The notes under the pieces were generated by a model. It made no database searches, had not been told where the DNA came from, and saw only the letters and a list, made by a program, of their open reading frames with translations. A stretch of 64,000 nt of DNA from SB11 sp035906255. GTDB lineage: Bacteria > Bacteroidota > Bacteroidia > UBA8524. The position numbers and the translations under genes were made by a program. This document shows positions 8,841-18,010 of this stretch, piece by piece (the first letter of the stretch is position 1; every line of letters begins with the position of its first letter). The stretch lies in contig JAMIFM010000025.1 in assembly GCA_035906255.1 (NCBI GenBank), positions 1 to 64,000 on the forward strand, written 5' to 3'.

Positions 8841-10943
8841 ATGAAACTGTTTAATAAACCAACTGCAACCATCAAAGCAATAATTGCTGCGGCGTTGGTA
8901 TTGCCGGCCCTTGCGGGGTACTCTCAATACGATGTTGAGATAAAAGCATCTACCAACGTATATATTACCGGTGGCACTGTAGTATCATTTAAAGGTAATA
9001 ACTGGGTTTCTGCCTCAAATGTGCAAGGAACAGGTCCCGTTATATTTAATGCTACCGCTGCTCAGAACGTTAACATGAACAATAGGTCGCTATCAGGAAT
9101 TACTGTTGATAACAGTAATAATGTTACTATGCTTGATAGCATGACAGTTGCCAATACGACTTTATTTACGCAAGGAAACTTACTTTTGGGTAACTTTCGT
9201 ATCACGCAAAGCGGTAAAGTAGAAGGGCAGGGCGGTACGGGACGTTACAGAGCCAACGGAAACTCAATTATGGTATTTGACGGGGCAGGGGGTAATGATA
9301 CTTTTTTCTTAGACCAAACTACTCCCAACGCTACCAACCGATTAAAAGATTTAACCCTAAACCGTAGCAGCTCTACGCTAATATTGGGCGATACAGCTCA
9401 AATACGCGGTGTGGTTTATCACTTAAACGGTACTATACATGCAAACGACAGCCGCTTGAAATTAAAAGCCCTTAGCCCCACCCAATACGGACAAGTAGCG
9501 GGCATCGGTTCAGGTACTATTTCTGATACTATGTATATGGAAATGCAAGTGGGCGATGGTGTGCAATCTTCTCTTGACCAATGGAGGCATTTTACATCTC
9601 CGTTAAAAGATGCAACACTTAGCAATGAGTTGAACGATGATATAACATTGTTCTATTCTCCTTCTTCACAATGGAATGTATGGAATTTTGACCAAACCCG
9701 TTTGGTTAACTCTTGGAGGCCTGTAACTGCTGATGAAAATATGCACAACAGGCACTACGCCATATACCTATGGCCGCTTAGCTACGGTTTCCAACCGAGT
9801 GCGGCCAGCTTTATGATTGATATTAACGGTACCTACCCCGGCACAGGTGATTTCTCAACCTCATTGGGTCGTAACAATCCTAACGGTTACACCGGACAAG
9901 GATATGATGATACTGTAGGCTGGCACATGATTGCCAACCCATACCCCAGCGGAATAAGCTGTAAAGAACAAACCGACCTTGAAGGAGGTAGCTCATATTA
10001 TATTTGGGATATAACAGGTACTTGGGATGATAGCGTTGGTTGTGGCGGTTGCAAAAAACGCGGTGTTTACTCAATGTACAGGGCTGATAACGGGTTGGTT
10101 GCCAATGGCGGCCGTAGCGTTATCCCCCCGTTCCACGTATTCTATGTAAGGGCGGCCATTGATAATGCTTCATTTACTGTAAATAACAGTTGGCGTACTA
10201 CCGATTCAATGTATAACAACATTGGCCGCAAAACCAATGATTTTGATATGTTGCGTGTGAAGGTTAAAAGCCCTGAAAAGGTAAGTGATGAAACGTATTT
10301 ATGGTTCGACCAGTTTAGGGCAGATAATAAGTTTGACAGACTGGATGCCCATAAGTTGAAAAACGACCCTTATGCGCCCAATCTTTACACAAAAACCGAA
10401 GATGGAAAGAACACTGTATTTAACGTTTTGAAAGAAATTACAGGTGATTTTTATTCTGTGGAGATGCCTTTTGAATCTAAACTTGACGGTACCTTTGAAA
10501 TGGATTTTGAGTTTACTAATCCATACCAAGTAGGTGAGATTGTTTTAGAAGACAGAAAAACAGGAACAAAAACAGATGTTCTTCAAAATAAAAAATATAA
10601 CTTTGTACACGTAAGTTCGAACCAAGCTAACAGGTTTGTGCTTCACTTCAAAAAGACCGGTTCGACAGGTGTGTTTGAAGACTACTTAAGTAGTAAAAAC
10701 CCAATTGAAATAGGTACTGACAGTCGTAACATATATGTTCGATTCCCCGTTATTAAAGATACCGGTGCTGAAATTAATGTATATGATATGCTGGGTCGTA
10801 AAGTGATAGACACCCGTAAGGTAACTACCGATAGCGAGGTTTATATCATAAACGGCGAAGGATTGAGCGCAGGATTTTATACAGTTAAAGTACAATCAGG
10901 CACAGAGATTAAATCAGCACCCGTATTTATTGGGAATAATTAA
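8841..10943 (+). CDS. large secreted protein with type IX sorting domain
   Basis: A 700-residue exported protein. The signal peptide ends near residue 29 (L-A-G-Y-S-Q). The last ~75 residues form a type A sorting domain of the type IX secretion system: I-N-V-Y-D-M-L-G-R-K, then a loop, L-S-A-G-F-Y-T-V-K-V and a final short strand. The central part is beta-rich with Asn/Thr-rich strands and a Cys-x-x-C pair near residue 400 (C-G-G-C). No enzyme motif recognised. It should be carried to the cell surface by the type IX system. It probably shares a transcript with the upstream surface protein and is closed by the terminator at 10987. Confidence 0.82.
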   Translation: MKLFNKPTATIKAIIAAALVLPALAGYSQYDVEIKASTNVYITGGTVVSFKGNNWVSASNVQGTGPVIFNATAAQNVNMNNRSLSGITVDNSNNVTMLDSMTVANTTLFTQGNLLLGNFRITQSGKVEGQGGTGRYRANGNSIMVFDGAGGNDTFFLDQTTPNATNRLKDLTLNRSSSTLILGDTAQIRGVVYHLNGTIHANDSRLKLKALSPTQYGQVAGIGSGTISDTMYMEMQVGDGVQSSLDQWRHFTSPLKDATLSNELNDDITLFYSPSSQWNVWNFDQTRLVNSWRPVTADENMHNRHYAIYLWPLSYGFQPSAASFMIDINGTYPGTGDFSTSLGRNNPNGYTGQGYDDTVGWHMIANPYPSGISCKEQTDLEGGSSYYIWDITGTWDDSVGCGGCKKRGVYSMYRADNGLVANGGRSVIPPFHVFYVRAAIDNASFTVNNSWRTTDSMYNNIGRKTNDFDMLRVKVKSPEKVSDETYLWFDQFRADNKFDRLDAHKLKNDPYAPNLYTKTEDGKNTVFNVLKEITGDFYSVEMPFESKLDGTFEMDFEFTNPYQVGEIVLEDRKTGTKTDVLQNKKYNFVHVSSNQANRFVLHFKKTGSTGVFEDYLSSKNPIEIGTDSRNIYVRFPVIKDTGAEINVYDMLGRKVIDTRKVTTDSEVYIINGEGLSAGFYTVKVQSGTEIKSAPVFIGNN

Positions 10944-10986
10944 GAAGAAAAAATTCATAAGTAACCATAAGCAATTATTTATTTCT

Positions 10987-11019
10987 GAAAAACCTGCCGG
11001 GAGGCGGGTTTTTCTTTTT
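10987..11019 (+). terminator. terminator after the type IX cargo gene
   Basis: An 8-bp GC-rich stem (AACCTGCC paired with GGCGGGTT, one G-T wobble) with a 4-base loop and a T-rich tail. The preceding A run means it could also act on the leftward transcript ending at 11072. Confidence 0.75.
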
Positions 11020-11071
11020 ATAGCCCTACTAAACCCGATAAGAAATCTAAAATGGTTATTGCTTAATAGGT

Positions 11072-11869
11072 TTAAAACCGTACTACAAAGTGCTGTTTAA
11101 CTTGACCTTTCCGAAAGAAAACAAGCCCCATAAAGAATAAATCGACGGTAACCGTTACTTGCGGATGATTTTTAATTTCTTCCCATGCCTGCTCCATTTC
11201 TTCGCTCCAGCGTATATCATCAAACACAAACAAGGTGTTTTCATGTGCCAACGGGAGGCAGTGGTTAAAATAATTGATGGTGGGCTGGTAGCGGTGATTT
11301 CCGTCAAAAAACACATAATCCAGTTGGGGAAACTGCTTTAAGTATAAAGGCAATGTTTCGTCAAAATTGCCAACCCCTATCTGTATGTTCAGGCCACATT
11401 CTTCAACGTTTTTTTGAGCAATACTTGCAGTACTTTCACTCCCCTCAAGAGTAATAAACGTATATCCGTTTGGGTTATTAGTGGCCGCTGCCTTTGCCTG
11501 ATAAATAGTGCTTACCCCTAACGAAGTACCTAATTCAAGCAAATATTGAGGCTTATAATGGGCACACAAACGGTATAACAGTTTGGCAAGTTTTGAGGGT
11601 TTGGCCGATGTACGGGCAATATCTTTTATAGCCCGCTGATAAGATTTTTTTCCATTGTTGCCTGCCCCGGCACCATAATCGGTTACTGTAATAAGTGTAT
11701 TATCCCGTAATAATTGTTTACGAACTGCCTCTGCCTGCCGATAGCCATCGTAGGGGCGTTTATCAGGCAATATTTTGGTAGCCAGTTCGTAAACAAAAGG
11801 GGAGTGGATACCGTGTGGGCCCACTGATGTAATGTAGTATTTAAGGTATTTTAAAGCGGTATTGAGCAA
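11072..11869 (-). CDS. class I SAM-dependent methyltransferase
   Basis: A 265-residue protein with the SAM-binding loop L-L-E-L-G-T-S-L-G at about residues 114-122. A downstream L-E-G acidic residue of motif II follows, and then D-Y-V-F-F-D-G-N-H-R, which is typical of catechol O-methyltransferase-like class I enzymes (Methyltransf_24). The substrate is not predictable. It lies 8 bases downstream of the DUF349 gene on the same strand, so they are likely co-transcribed, although no functional link is obvious. Confidence 0.82.
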   Translation of the reverse strand: MLNTALKYLKYYITSVGPHGIHSPFVYELATKILPDKRPYDGYRQAEAVRKQLLRDNTLITVTDYGAGAGNNGKKSYQRAIKDIARTSAKPSKLAKLLYRLCAHYKPQYLLELGTSLGVSTIYQAKAAATNNPNGYTFITLEGSESTASIAQKNVEECGLNIQIGVGNFDETLPLYLKQFPQLDYVFFDGNHRYQPTINYFNHCLPLAHENTLFVFDDIRWSEEMEQAWEEIKNHPQVTVTVDLFFMGLVFFRKGQVKQHFVVRF

Positions 11870-11877
11870 AATATCCC

Positions 11878-13737
11878 TTAGGCAAGCGAGCGTATTACTT
11901 TCAACTCGCGCTCAAGGCGTGCAAGTTGTCCGCTGGCTTTATTTATTTTCTCCTCAATTTGCTTCACAAACGGGTTACTGCTGCCTTTGGTATTACCCTG
12001 ACGGAAGAACCCTATGTTGTTTTCAAGCGTTTCAATATCGCCGCGCAAAAACTTGATTTTTTCGCGTACCCTACGTTCTTCGTTTTTCAACTTCATGTTG
12101 GCATCAGGCATTCTCGAAAGTTCTTCGTAATGCTCTTTCAACCTCGCTTCACTCATTTCCTCAGGGTTGCGTTTCAGCTTCTTATACAGCTTATCCATAG
12201 CATCGGTAAACCGTACCTGTATATCTTTTTTACTGTCAAAAGGTACAAAACCAACTTCGCCCCACTCTTTTTGTATTTGGCGGGCTTGTGCAAAAGCAGC
12301 TTCCGTATCGGCTTCGCTTTGCAGTAAACCTTCCAATTGAGTAAGCAATTCGGTTTTCTTTTGCAAATTGCCTTGTTGCTCCTCTTTTTGGCCTTTAAAG
12401 TGCTCTTCTTTACGGTTAAAGAAGTTATCACAAGCTGCACGAAAACGTTTCCATATAGCGTCTGAAACCTTTTCAGGGGCGGGGCCTATTTTGCGCCATT
12501 CCTCCTGCATTTTTTTCAGTTGGTTGGCTGCACCTTGCCAGTCTTCGCTTTCTTTTAGTGCTTCAGCACGCTCACAAATAGCAGTTTTCTTAGCAAGGTT
12601 TTCTGTTTTTTCAGCATTCAACTTACGGAAAAACGCATTTTTATCGTTAAAAAATCCGTTGCGTAAATCGCGGAAACGTGCCCAAATACTATCGTTTTGT
12701 TCACGAGGAACTTTACCAATCTTGCGCCACTCATCAAACAAGTCGTTTACTTGTTTGGTCATTTCAATCCACTCTTTTGGTTTAGCAGGTGTGGTACTCA
12801 CCAATAGCTCCAATTTCTCGCAAATGGCTGTTTTCAATTGCAGGTTTTGCTCGCGCACCTCTTGCAATTTGGCTATCTCACCCTTTTTCTGCTCATATAC
12901 AAGGTCTGATGCCTCTTTAAAGCGTTTCCAAATCTCTTCGGCAAACTCTTTAGGTACAGGCCCTATGTTTTTCCACTCTTCGTGTAGTTTATTCAGCAGT
13001 ATCAAAGCCTTTTTAATCGACTTTTCTTCCTGCAATTCACCCACCTTTTTGCAAAGCTCAATCTTGTTTTCAAGGTTTTTCTTACGGTCAAGTTCCTTCA
13101 ACTCATTGTTGATAGAAACATTGTCGTAAAACTTGTCAAGATAAAAACGGTAGCTGTCCCACAACTCTTGCACAAACTCCTGAGGTACCACGCGTATTTT
13201 TTTCCATTCGCGTTGCAGTTCTTTTACCTCTTCAAGGCTGTTAGCAGTTTCGTCGCTTTCAGTAAGGTGTTTTAGTTTTTCAAGTATGGCGCGTTTAGCA
13301 GCAAGGTTTTTGGTTTTTTCCTGTTCTGCTTTTTCGCGTTCTTGGGCACGGCGGCGTTGCAAAGCTTTATAAGCCTCGTAAAACTTATCCTTTAAACCGT
13401 CGCCTTTATATTCAAAACTGTCCTTGTCGTTACCTTCTTCAATAAAGGCAGCAAGGGCAGCATTATGCTCGTCAGTAAAAATATTATCAAGCAGTGGACG
13501 AATGTTGCGCATTACTTCACTCGCGTCTTTCAAGTCTTCTTGAGCAGCGGCTTTTATGGCAAGTTCTACCAATTCTTCCTTACCTAAAGTGCCGTAGTCA
13601 ACAGTATCGTCATCATGGTCGGTACTAATTTCATAAGTAAGGTTTTCCTGTACGGGTTCATCACCTAAATCTTCGTGGGTTTCGGCAACTTCAAGGTTTA
13701 TCCTGTCCAGTTCTTCCTGTGGGTTAAGAGTCTCCAT
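11878..13737 (-). CDS. DUF349 repeat protein
   Basis: About 619 residues from the ATG at 13737 (M-E-T-L-N-P); a longer frame reaches 13800 but its extra 21 residues are basic and unlike the acidic family N-terminus, so the shorter start is preferred. At least five DUF349 units are visible, each with an E-W-x-x-I/V-x-x-V/A-P motif followed by a W-x-R-F-like helix, spaced about 70 residues apart. The protein is highly charged and almost wholly helical, with a C-terminal coiled coil. The molecular role of DUF349 proteins in Bacteroidota is not established. The methyltransferase gene follows. Confidence 0.88.
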   Translation of the reverse strand: METLNPQEELDRINLEVAETHEDLGDEPVQENLTYEISTDHDDDTVDYGTLGKEELVELAIKAAAQEDLKDASEVMRNIRPLLDNIFTDEHNAALAAFIEEGNDKDSFEYKGDGLKDKFYEAYKALQRRRAQEREKAEQEKTKNLAAKRAILEKLKHLTESDETANSLEEVKELQREWKKIRVVPQEFVQELWDSYRFYLDKFYDNVSINNELKELDRKKNLENKIELCKKVGELQEEKSIKKALILLNKLHEEWKNIGPVPKEFAEEIWKRFKEASDLVYEQKKGEIAKLQEVREQNLQLKTAICEKLELLVSTTPAKPKEWIEMTKQVNDLFDEWRKIGKVPREQNDSIWARFRDLRNGFFNDKNAFFRKLNAEKTENLAKKTAICERAEALKESEDWQGAANQLKKMQEEWRKIGPAPEKVSDAIWKRFRAACDNFFNRKEEHFKGQKEEQQGNLQKKTELLTQLEGLLQSEADTEAAFAQARQIQKEWGEVGFVPFDSKKDIQVRFTDAMDKLYKKLKRNPEEMSEARLKEHYEELSRMPDANMKLKNEERRVREKIKFLRGDIETLENNIGFFRQGNTKGSSNPFVKQIEEKINKASGQLARLERELKVIRSLA

Positions 13738-13944
13738 TATAATGGGTTGATAATTCTTAGTATTAGTTATCTTTTTTCTGGTTTTAAAAAAGGATAGCAA
13801 AGTTACTAAAAAACCTAATGGGGCAACGAAAAATTAAGTGTTGGAACTATTATTATATATAAATAGCAGGTGTATTTTTGTGCACCGCTAAATTTTAGTA
13901 GGTTTGGTGGGTAAGTAAATTTTGTGTAAACTTTTGATAATAAG

Positions 13945-14790
13945 GTGAAAATAATCGAATGTCCGCGCGATGCCATGCAGGGTTTCAGCCATTTTATATC
14001 CACGGAAAAAAAGATAGAATATATTAACGGCTTACTGCGTGTGGGCTTTGATACTCTTGACTTTGGTAGTTTTGTATCGCCCAAAATAATTCCCCAAATG
14101 CGGGATACTGAAGCAGTACTACAAAATCTTGACCTTGCCAATACCCGTACTAAGTTGCTGGCTATTGTGGCAAATAATCAAGGTGCAGAAGTTGCTGTTA
14201 GCCATGCGGCTGTCAATTATTTAGGTTTCCCGTTTTCAATTTCAGAAACCTTTCAATTGCGCAACACCAATAGTACCATTGCTCAATCGTTTGAGAATGT
14301 AAAATACATACACTCATTGTGCAAGGATAATGGCAAAGAGCTGGTGATATACATCAGTATGGGTTTTGGCAACCATTACGGCGACCCTTGGAATACGGAT
14401 GTGGTGGATGAGTGGGTGGACAAGATGGCAGGGTTGAACATTAAAACCATTTCATTGTCTGATACTGTTGGTGTGGCTAATCCTGAAACTATTTCATACC
14501 TGTTTGGGCATTTAATTAAAAAATACCCTCAGATTGAGTTTGGGGCACATTTACACACTACGCAAGATAGTTGGCGCGAAAAAGTACAGGCAGCTTGGGA
14601 TAACGGTTGTCGCCGTTTCGACGGGGCTATTAAAGGTTTTGGCGGTTGCCCGATGGCCGATGATGATTTGGTTGGTAATATGCCAACAGAATTTCTGATA
14701 CAGTTTATGCAAGACAACAATGTTGAAACCGGTCTTGATATTGCAGCTTTTGAAAAAAGTATGCTACTATCAACTACTGTGTTTATTTAA
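13945..14790 (+). CDS. hydroxymethylglutaryl-CoA lyase-like protein
   Basis: A 281-residue TIM-barrel protein of the HMGL-like family; the start is GTG, as no ATG precedes the first strand. The entry motif is E-C-P-R-D-A-M-Q (usual form G-P-R-D-G-L-Q), keeping the metal-binding Asp. S-F-V-S-P-K is intact. The second metal site is A-H-L-H-T-T instead of G-H-x-H-D-T, so both His remain but the Asp does not. The catalytic Cys loop G-F-G-G-C-P is intact. HMG-CoA lyase cleaves HMG-CoA to acetoacetate and acetyl-CoA in leucine breakdown. The changes leave room for a different acyl substrate. Confidence 0.8.
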   Translation: MKIIECPRDAMQGFSHFISTEKKIEYINGLLRVGFDTLDFGSFVSPKIIPQMRDTEAVLQNLDLANTRTKLLAIVANNQGAEVAVSHAAVNYLGFPFSISETFQLRNTNSTIAQSFENVKYIHSLCKDNGKELVIYISMGFGNHYGDPWNTDVVDEWVDKMAGLNIKTISLSDTVGVANPETISYLFGHLIKKYPQIEFGAHLHTTQDSWREKVQAAWDNGCRRFDGAIKGFGGCPMADDDLVGNMPTEFLIQFMQDNNVETGLDIAAFEKSMLLSTTVFI

Positions 14791-14889
14791 CCTCAATTTC
14801 TTTCTAACGGCTTCTTATAGTCGTTTATGGATTATTTTTTTGCTTGATAGGGGCAGGGGGTAATTTTACTTCATTAATCACAACTACCG

Positions 14890-16230
14890 ATGAAAAAAAT
14901 TATACCTGCTTTTTTGCTTTTGTTGGCTGCTATAGTTGGCAATGCTCAGGCTATAAATACTCAGAAATTAGATAGTCTTTTTGAAACCCTTGAGGCCAAC
15001 AACAAAATGATGGCCAGTACCGTAATTTATAAAAATGGCAAGGTGTTGTATGCAAAAGCAATTGGGTACAAAAAGATTGATGATAAGCAAAAGCTAACAG
15101 CCGATATAGCTACCAAGTACCGCATTGGGTCTATCACAAAAATGTTTACCGCTACAATGATTTTTCAGTTGGTGGATGAAGGAAAACTAATCCTTGATAC
15201 CAAGCTGGATAAGTTTTATCCTAAAGTGCCAAGTGCTGATAAAATTACTATCGGGCAATTATTAAATCACCATAGCGGGTTGCATAATTTTACTAACGAT
15301 GTTGAGTATGGCCAGTATTATACCCAAAAGAAAACTCAAGCAGAAATACTTGAATTGATATACAAATTGCCGATGGATTTTATTCCGGGCACTCATGCGG
15401 ATTATAGCAACACAAATTATGTGCTGTTGGGGTACATTATTGAGAATCTGACAGGAAAAACGTATGCGGATGAACTTACAACCCGAATTTGTGCAAAGGC
15501 AGGACTTACTAATACTTACTACGGCATGGCTGCCAATGCGACAAAGAACGAAGCATTTTCATATAGTTTTAATGGCAAGGATTGGGATGAAGAAGCTGAA
15601 ACTGATATGAGCATTCCGCACGGAGCAGGTGCAATAGTGAGTACGGCTACAGACTTAGGTAAATTTGCCGAAGCACTGTTTCAGGGTAAGCTAATCAGTA
15701 GTGCCTCGTTAAAGGAGATGATGAAACAAACCGACGGTTATGGTATGGGTTGTTTTACCTTTCCGTTTGGTGCACGTGATGCTTATGGTCATACGGGCGG
15801 TATTGATGCCTTTAGCTCTATGTTGGGTTATTTTCCTGATGATAGCCTTTCTGTGGCCATTACAATTAACGGCTCTAATTATTCAATGAATGATGCAATG
15901 ATTTACCTGCTTAATGAGGCCTTTGGTGTGCCGTATGAGATTCCGCAATTCGGTAACGTGGTGTTTACCCCCGAAAAACTTGCTGCATACGAGGGTATAT
16001 ATGCTGCTGAAAACTTCCCGCTTAAACTTACCATAAAAGCAGTTAACGGTGTATTAACGGCACAAGCAACAGGACAAGGGGCATTTCCTTTGGATGCAAA
16101 CTCAGAAACAAATTTCACTTTTAGTGCTGCGGGGATTAAGATAGATTTTATTATTGAAGAGGGTGGAGCGATAAACAAGTTTAACTTTAGTCAAGGTGGA
16201 GGAAAGTACTTATTTGAAAAGCAGAAATAG
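14890..16230 (+). CDS. secreted serine hydrolase (beta-lactamase fold)
   Basis: A 446-residue protein with a signal peptide ending near G-N-A-Q. The S12-family motifs are present: S-I-T-K at 81-84, Y-S-N at 172-174 and H-T-G-G near 300. After the hydrolase domain there is a C-terminal ~100-residue beta-rich region of the type often found attached to these hydrolases. It is a paralog of the lipoprotein hydrolase at 3301-4470 but has no lipobox. Probable periplasmic peptidase or esterase; substrate unknown. A terminator follows at 16256. Confidence 0.87.
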   Translation: MKKIIPAFLLLLAAIVGNAQAINTQKLDSLFETLEANNKMMASTVIYKNGKVLYAKAIGYKKIDDKQKLTADIATKYRIGSITKMFTATMIFQLVDEGKLILDTKLDKFYPKVPSADKITIGQLLNHHSGLHNFTNDVEYGQYYTQKKTQAEILELIYKLPMDFIPGTHADYSNTNYVLLGYIIENLTGKTYADELTTRICAKAGLTNTYYGMAANATKNEAFSYSFNGKDWDEEAETDMSIPHGAGAIVSTATDLGKFAEALFQGKLISSASLKEMMKQTDGYGMGCFTFPFGARDAYGHTGGIDAFSSMLGYFPDDSLSVAITINGSNYSMNDAMIYLLNEAFGVPYEIPQFGNVVFTPEKLAAYEGIYAAENFPLKLTIKAVNGVLTAQATGQGAFPLDANSETNFTFSAAGIKIDFIIEEGGAINKFNFSQGGGKYLFEKQK

Positions 16231-16255
16231 AAGTCAAAGTATGTGATAAACAGAG

Positions 16256-16279
16256 AAAAGCCCGCCTGGGCTTTTTTCT
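16256..16279 (+). terminator. terminator between converging genes
   Basis: An 8-bp stem (AAAAGCCC with GGGCTTTT), 4-base loop and T run. It separates the rightward hydrolase from the leftward RNase G gene and, being flanked by A and T runs, may serve both. Confidence 0.82.
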
Positions 16280-17833
16280 TTATAAGATAATCTCTTCACC
16301 AACAGAACTGTCGATGAAATGATACTCGCCAAAATGGTAAGTATTATCCAATTCAATTTTTACCCAACGCTTATATTGTAAAAACCACTTTTGGCGTAGG
16401 GAAGGAAAACCGCTTTTTAGATAGGCGGCAATATATGGGTGGGTTGAAATGGTAACGTTTTTAATGTTAACGTTTTTAAACAAATAAGCCAGTTTTTGTT
16501 CAATCTCGTCAGTAATCACAATGCTTGGCCCGGCTTGTCCCGTACCCTTGCACATTGGGCAGGTCTCAAGCGTTTCAATAGCCATTTCGGGGCGTACACG
16601 CTGGCGGGTAATTTGTATCAACCCAAATTTGCTCATCGGCAAAATATTGTGACGTGCACGGTCGCTCTTCATCTCCTCCTTCAACTTCTCATACACAATA
16701 CGCTTATTGCCTTGGTTCTTTTGGTCGATAAAATCCACCACAATAATACCGCCCATATCACGCAAGCGAAGCTGGCGAGCTATCTCAGCTGCTGCCTCAA
16801 GGTTAACCTTCAGTGCGTTTTCCTCTTGGTTGTTATCGTTATCGCTCTTGCTGCCGCTATTCACGTCAATTACGTGCAAAGCCTCAGTATGCTCAATAAT
16901 TAAATAACTACCGCCTTGAAACGATACTGTTTTACCGAACGAAAGTTTAATTTGCTTATCAACGCCGTATTGCTCAAAAACTGGTGTTTTGGCCGAATGC
17001 AGTTTCACAATCTTCTCCATATCAGGAGAAATTTGTCCTACATACCGCCTCACCTCATCATACACCTTTTGGTTGTTTACCACCACATTGGTAAAACTCT
17101 CGTTCAGCAAATCGCGCAACAACGATGAAGTTTTATCCATTTCGCCCAGTATCCTAAGTGGGGGAGTAGCTTTGTGCAGGTTTTTGGTTATTTCATCCCA
17201 ACGGCTTGTTAGGTCAAGCAAATCTTTGTGAAGCTCTGCCGCCGAAGCATCTTCGGCCACAGTACGTATAATAACGCCAAAACCTTGCGGCTTTATACTG
17301 GCCGCAAGGTTTTTAAGGCGCGAACGCTCTTCGAACGATTTAATCTTTTTAGATACGGAGATTTGGTTACTAAATGGAACCAAAACCATATAACGCCCTG
17401 CCAGTGAAATTTCTGAACTGATGCGAGGGCCTTTAGTGCTTATAGGCTCTTTAACCACTTGCACAAGCACATGGTTACCCTTTTGAAAAACCTCAGTGAT
17501 TTTTCCTGATTTTACAATATCCTTCTCGGTTTTGAATGTGGTTAAATCGCCCGTACGGATACCACCTTGCTGCGCAAATTTCACAAACTTGTTAAGCGAC
17601 CGTATTTGAGGTCCCAAATCAAGGTAGTGCAAAAACGCATCTTTCTCATACCCAACGTTCACAAACGTTGCGTTAAGGCCCGGCATTATTTTTTTGATTT
17701 GCCCAAGATAAATATCGCCCACTGAGAATTGCCCGCCACCGTTTTCTTGGTGTAGTTCAACCAGTTTTTTATCCTTGAGCAAAGCAATTAATAATCCCGA
17801 GTCAGTGGCATTTACAATTAGTTCATTAGCCAA
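16280..17833 (-). CDS. rng: ribonuclease E/G family protein
   Basis: A 517-residue RNase G-type endoribonuclease acting in rRNA maturation and mRNA turnover. The N-terminus has the S1-like region with G-D-I-Y-L-G-Q-I-K. The catalytic metal-binding D-V-N-S-G and I-I-V-V-D-F-I-D motifs lie around residues 325 and 368, and the Zn-link C-P-M-C lies near residue 433. There is no long C-terminal scaffold as in RNase E, so the RNase G form is the better call. It ends a leftward group with a tiny ribosomal-type gene, a TPR gene and the HU gene upstream, an arrangement often seen next to mutY in this phylum. Confidence 0.92.
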   Translation of the reverse strand: MANELIVNATDSGLLIALLKDKKLVELHQENGGGQFSVGDIYLGQIKKIMPGLNATFVNVGYEKDAFLHYLDLGPQIRSLNKFVKFAQQGGIRTGDLTTFKTEKDIVKSGKITEVFQKGNHVLVQVVKEPISTKGPRISSEISLAGRYMVLVPFSNQISVSKKIKSFEERSRLKNLAASIKPQGFGVIIRTVAEDASAAELHKDLLDLTSRWDEITKNLHKATPPLRILGEMDKTSSLLRDLLNESFTNVVVNNQKVYDEVRRYVGQISPDMEKIVKLHSAKTPVFEQYGVDKQIKLSFGKTVSFQGGSYLIIEHTEALHVIDVNSGSKSDNDNNQEENALKVNLEAAAEIARQLRLRDMGGIIVVDFIDQKNQGNKRIVYEKLKEEMKSDRARHNILPMSKFGLIQITRQRVRPEMAIETLETCPMCKGTGQAGPSIVITDEIEQKLAYLFKNVNIKNVTISTHPYIAAYLKSGFPSLRQKWFLQYKRWVKIELDNTYHFGEYHFIDSSVGEEIIL

Positions 17834-17898
17834 AGCGCCGGATTGTTATTGCTTCTCAGCTATTTATAAAGAAAATAGAAGGGAAAAGCTAAAACAGC

Positions 17899-17988
17899 TT
17901 ATTTCTTTTTATGCCTGTTTTTTCTAAGCCTTTTTTTGCGTTTGTGGGTGGCTATCTTATGACGTTTTCTTTTTTTACCGCTTGGCAT
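17899..17988 (-). CDS. 29-residue basic protein, AURKAIP1/COX24 (bS22-like) type
   Basis: An ATG at 17988 opens a 29-codon frame ending at 17899-17901. The product begins M-P-S-G-K-K-R-K-R-H-K and ends H-K-K-K; about 18 residues are Lys, Arg or His. The K-R-x-H-K-x-x-x-H-K-R-K-K-R-L-R pattern resembles the C-terminal domain of mitochondrial mS38 (AURKAIP1/COX24 family) and the tiny mycobacterial ribosomal protein bS22. The small size, extreme charge and neighbouring RNase G gene support a ribosome-bound role. The family assignment is from memory of the pattern, not a search. Confidence 0.75.
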   Translation of the reverse strand: MPSGKKRKRHKIATHKRKKRLRKNRHKKK

Positions 17989-18010
17989 AATTGTAAAATC
18001 TTTTAGTTAC

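Noticed and set aside
12368..13129. 253-codon plus-strand frame opposite the DUF349 gene
   Set aside because: Low-complexity Ser/Phe/Cys-rich translation produced by the repeated Lys/Glu codons of the DUF349 protein on the other strand.
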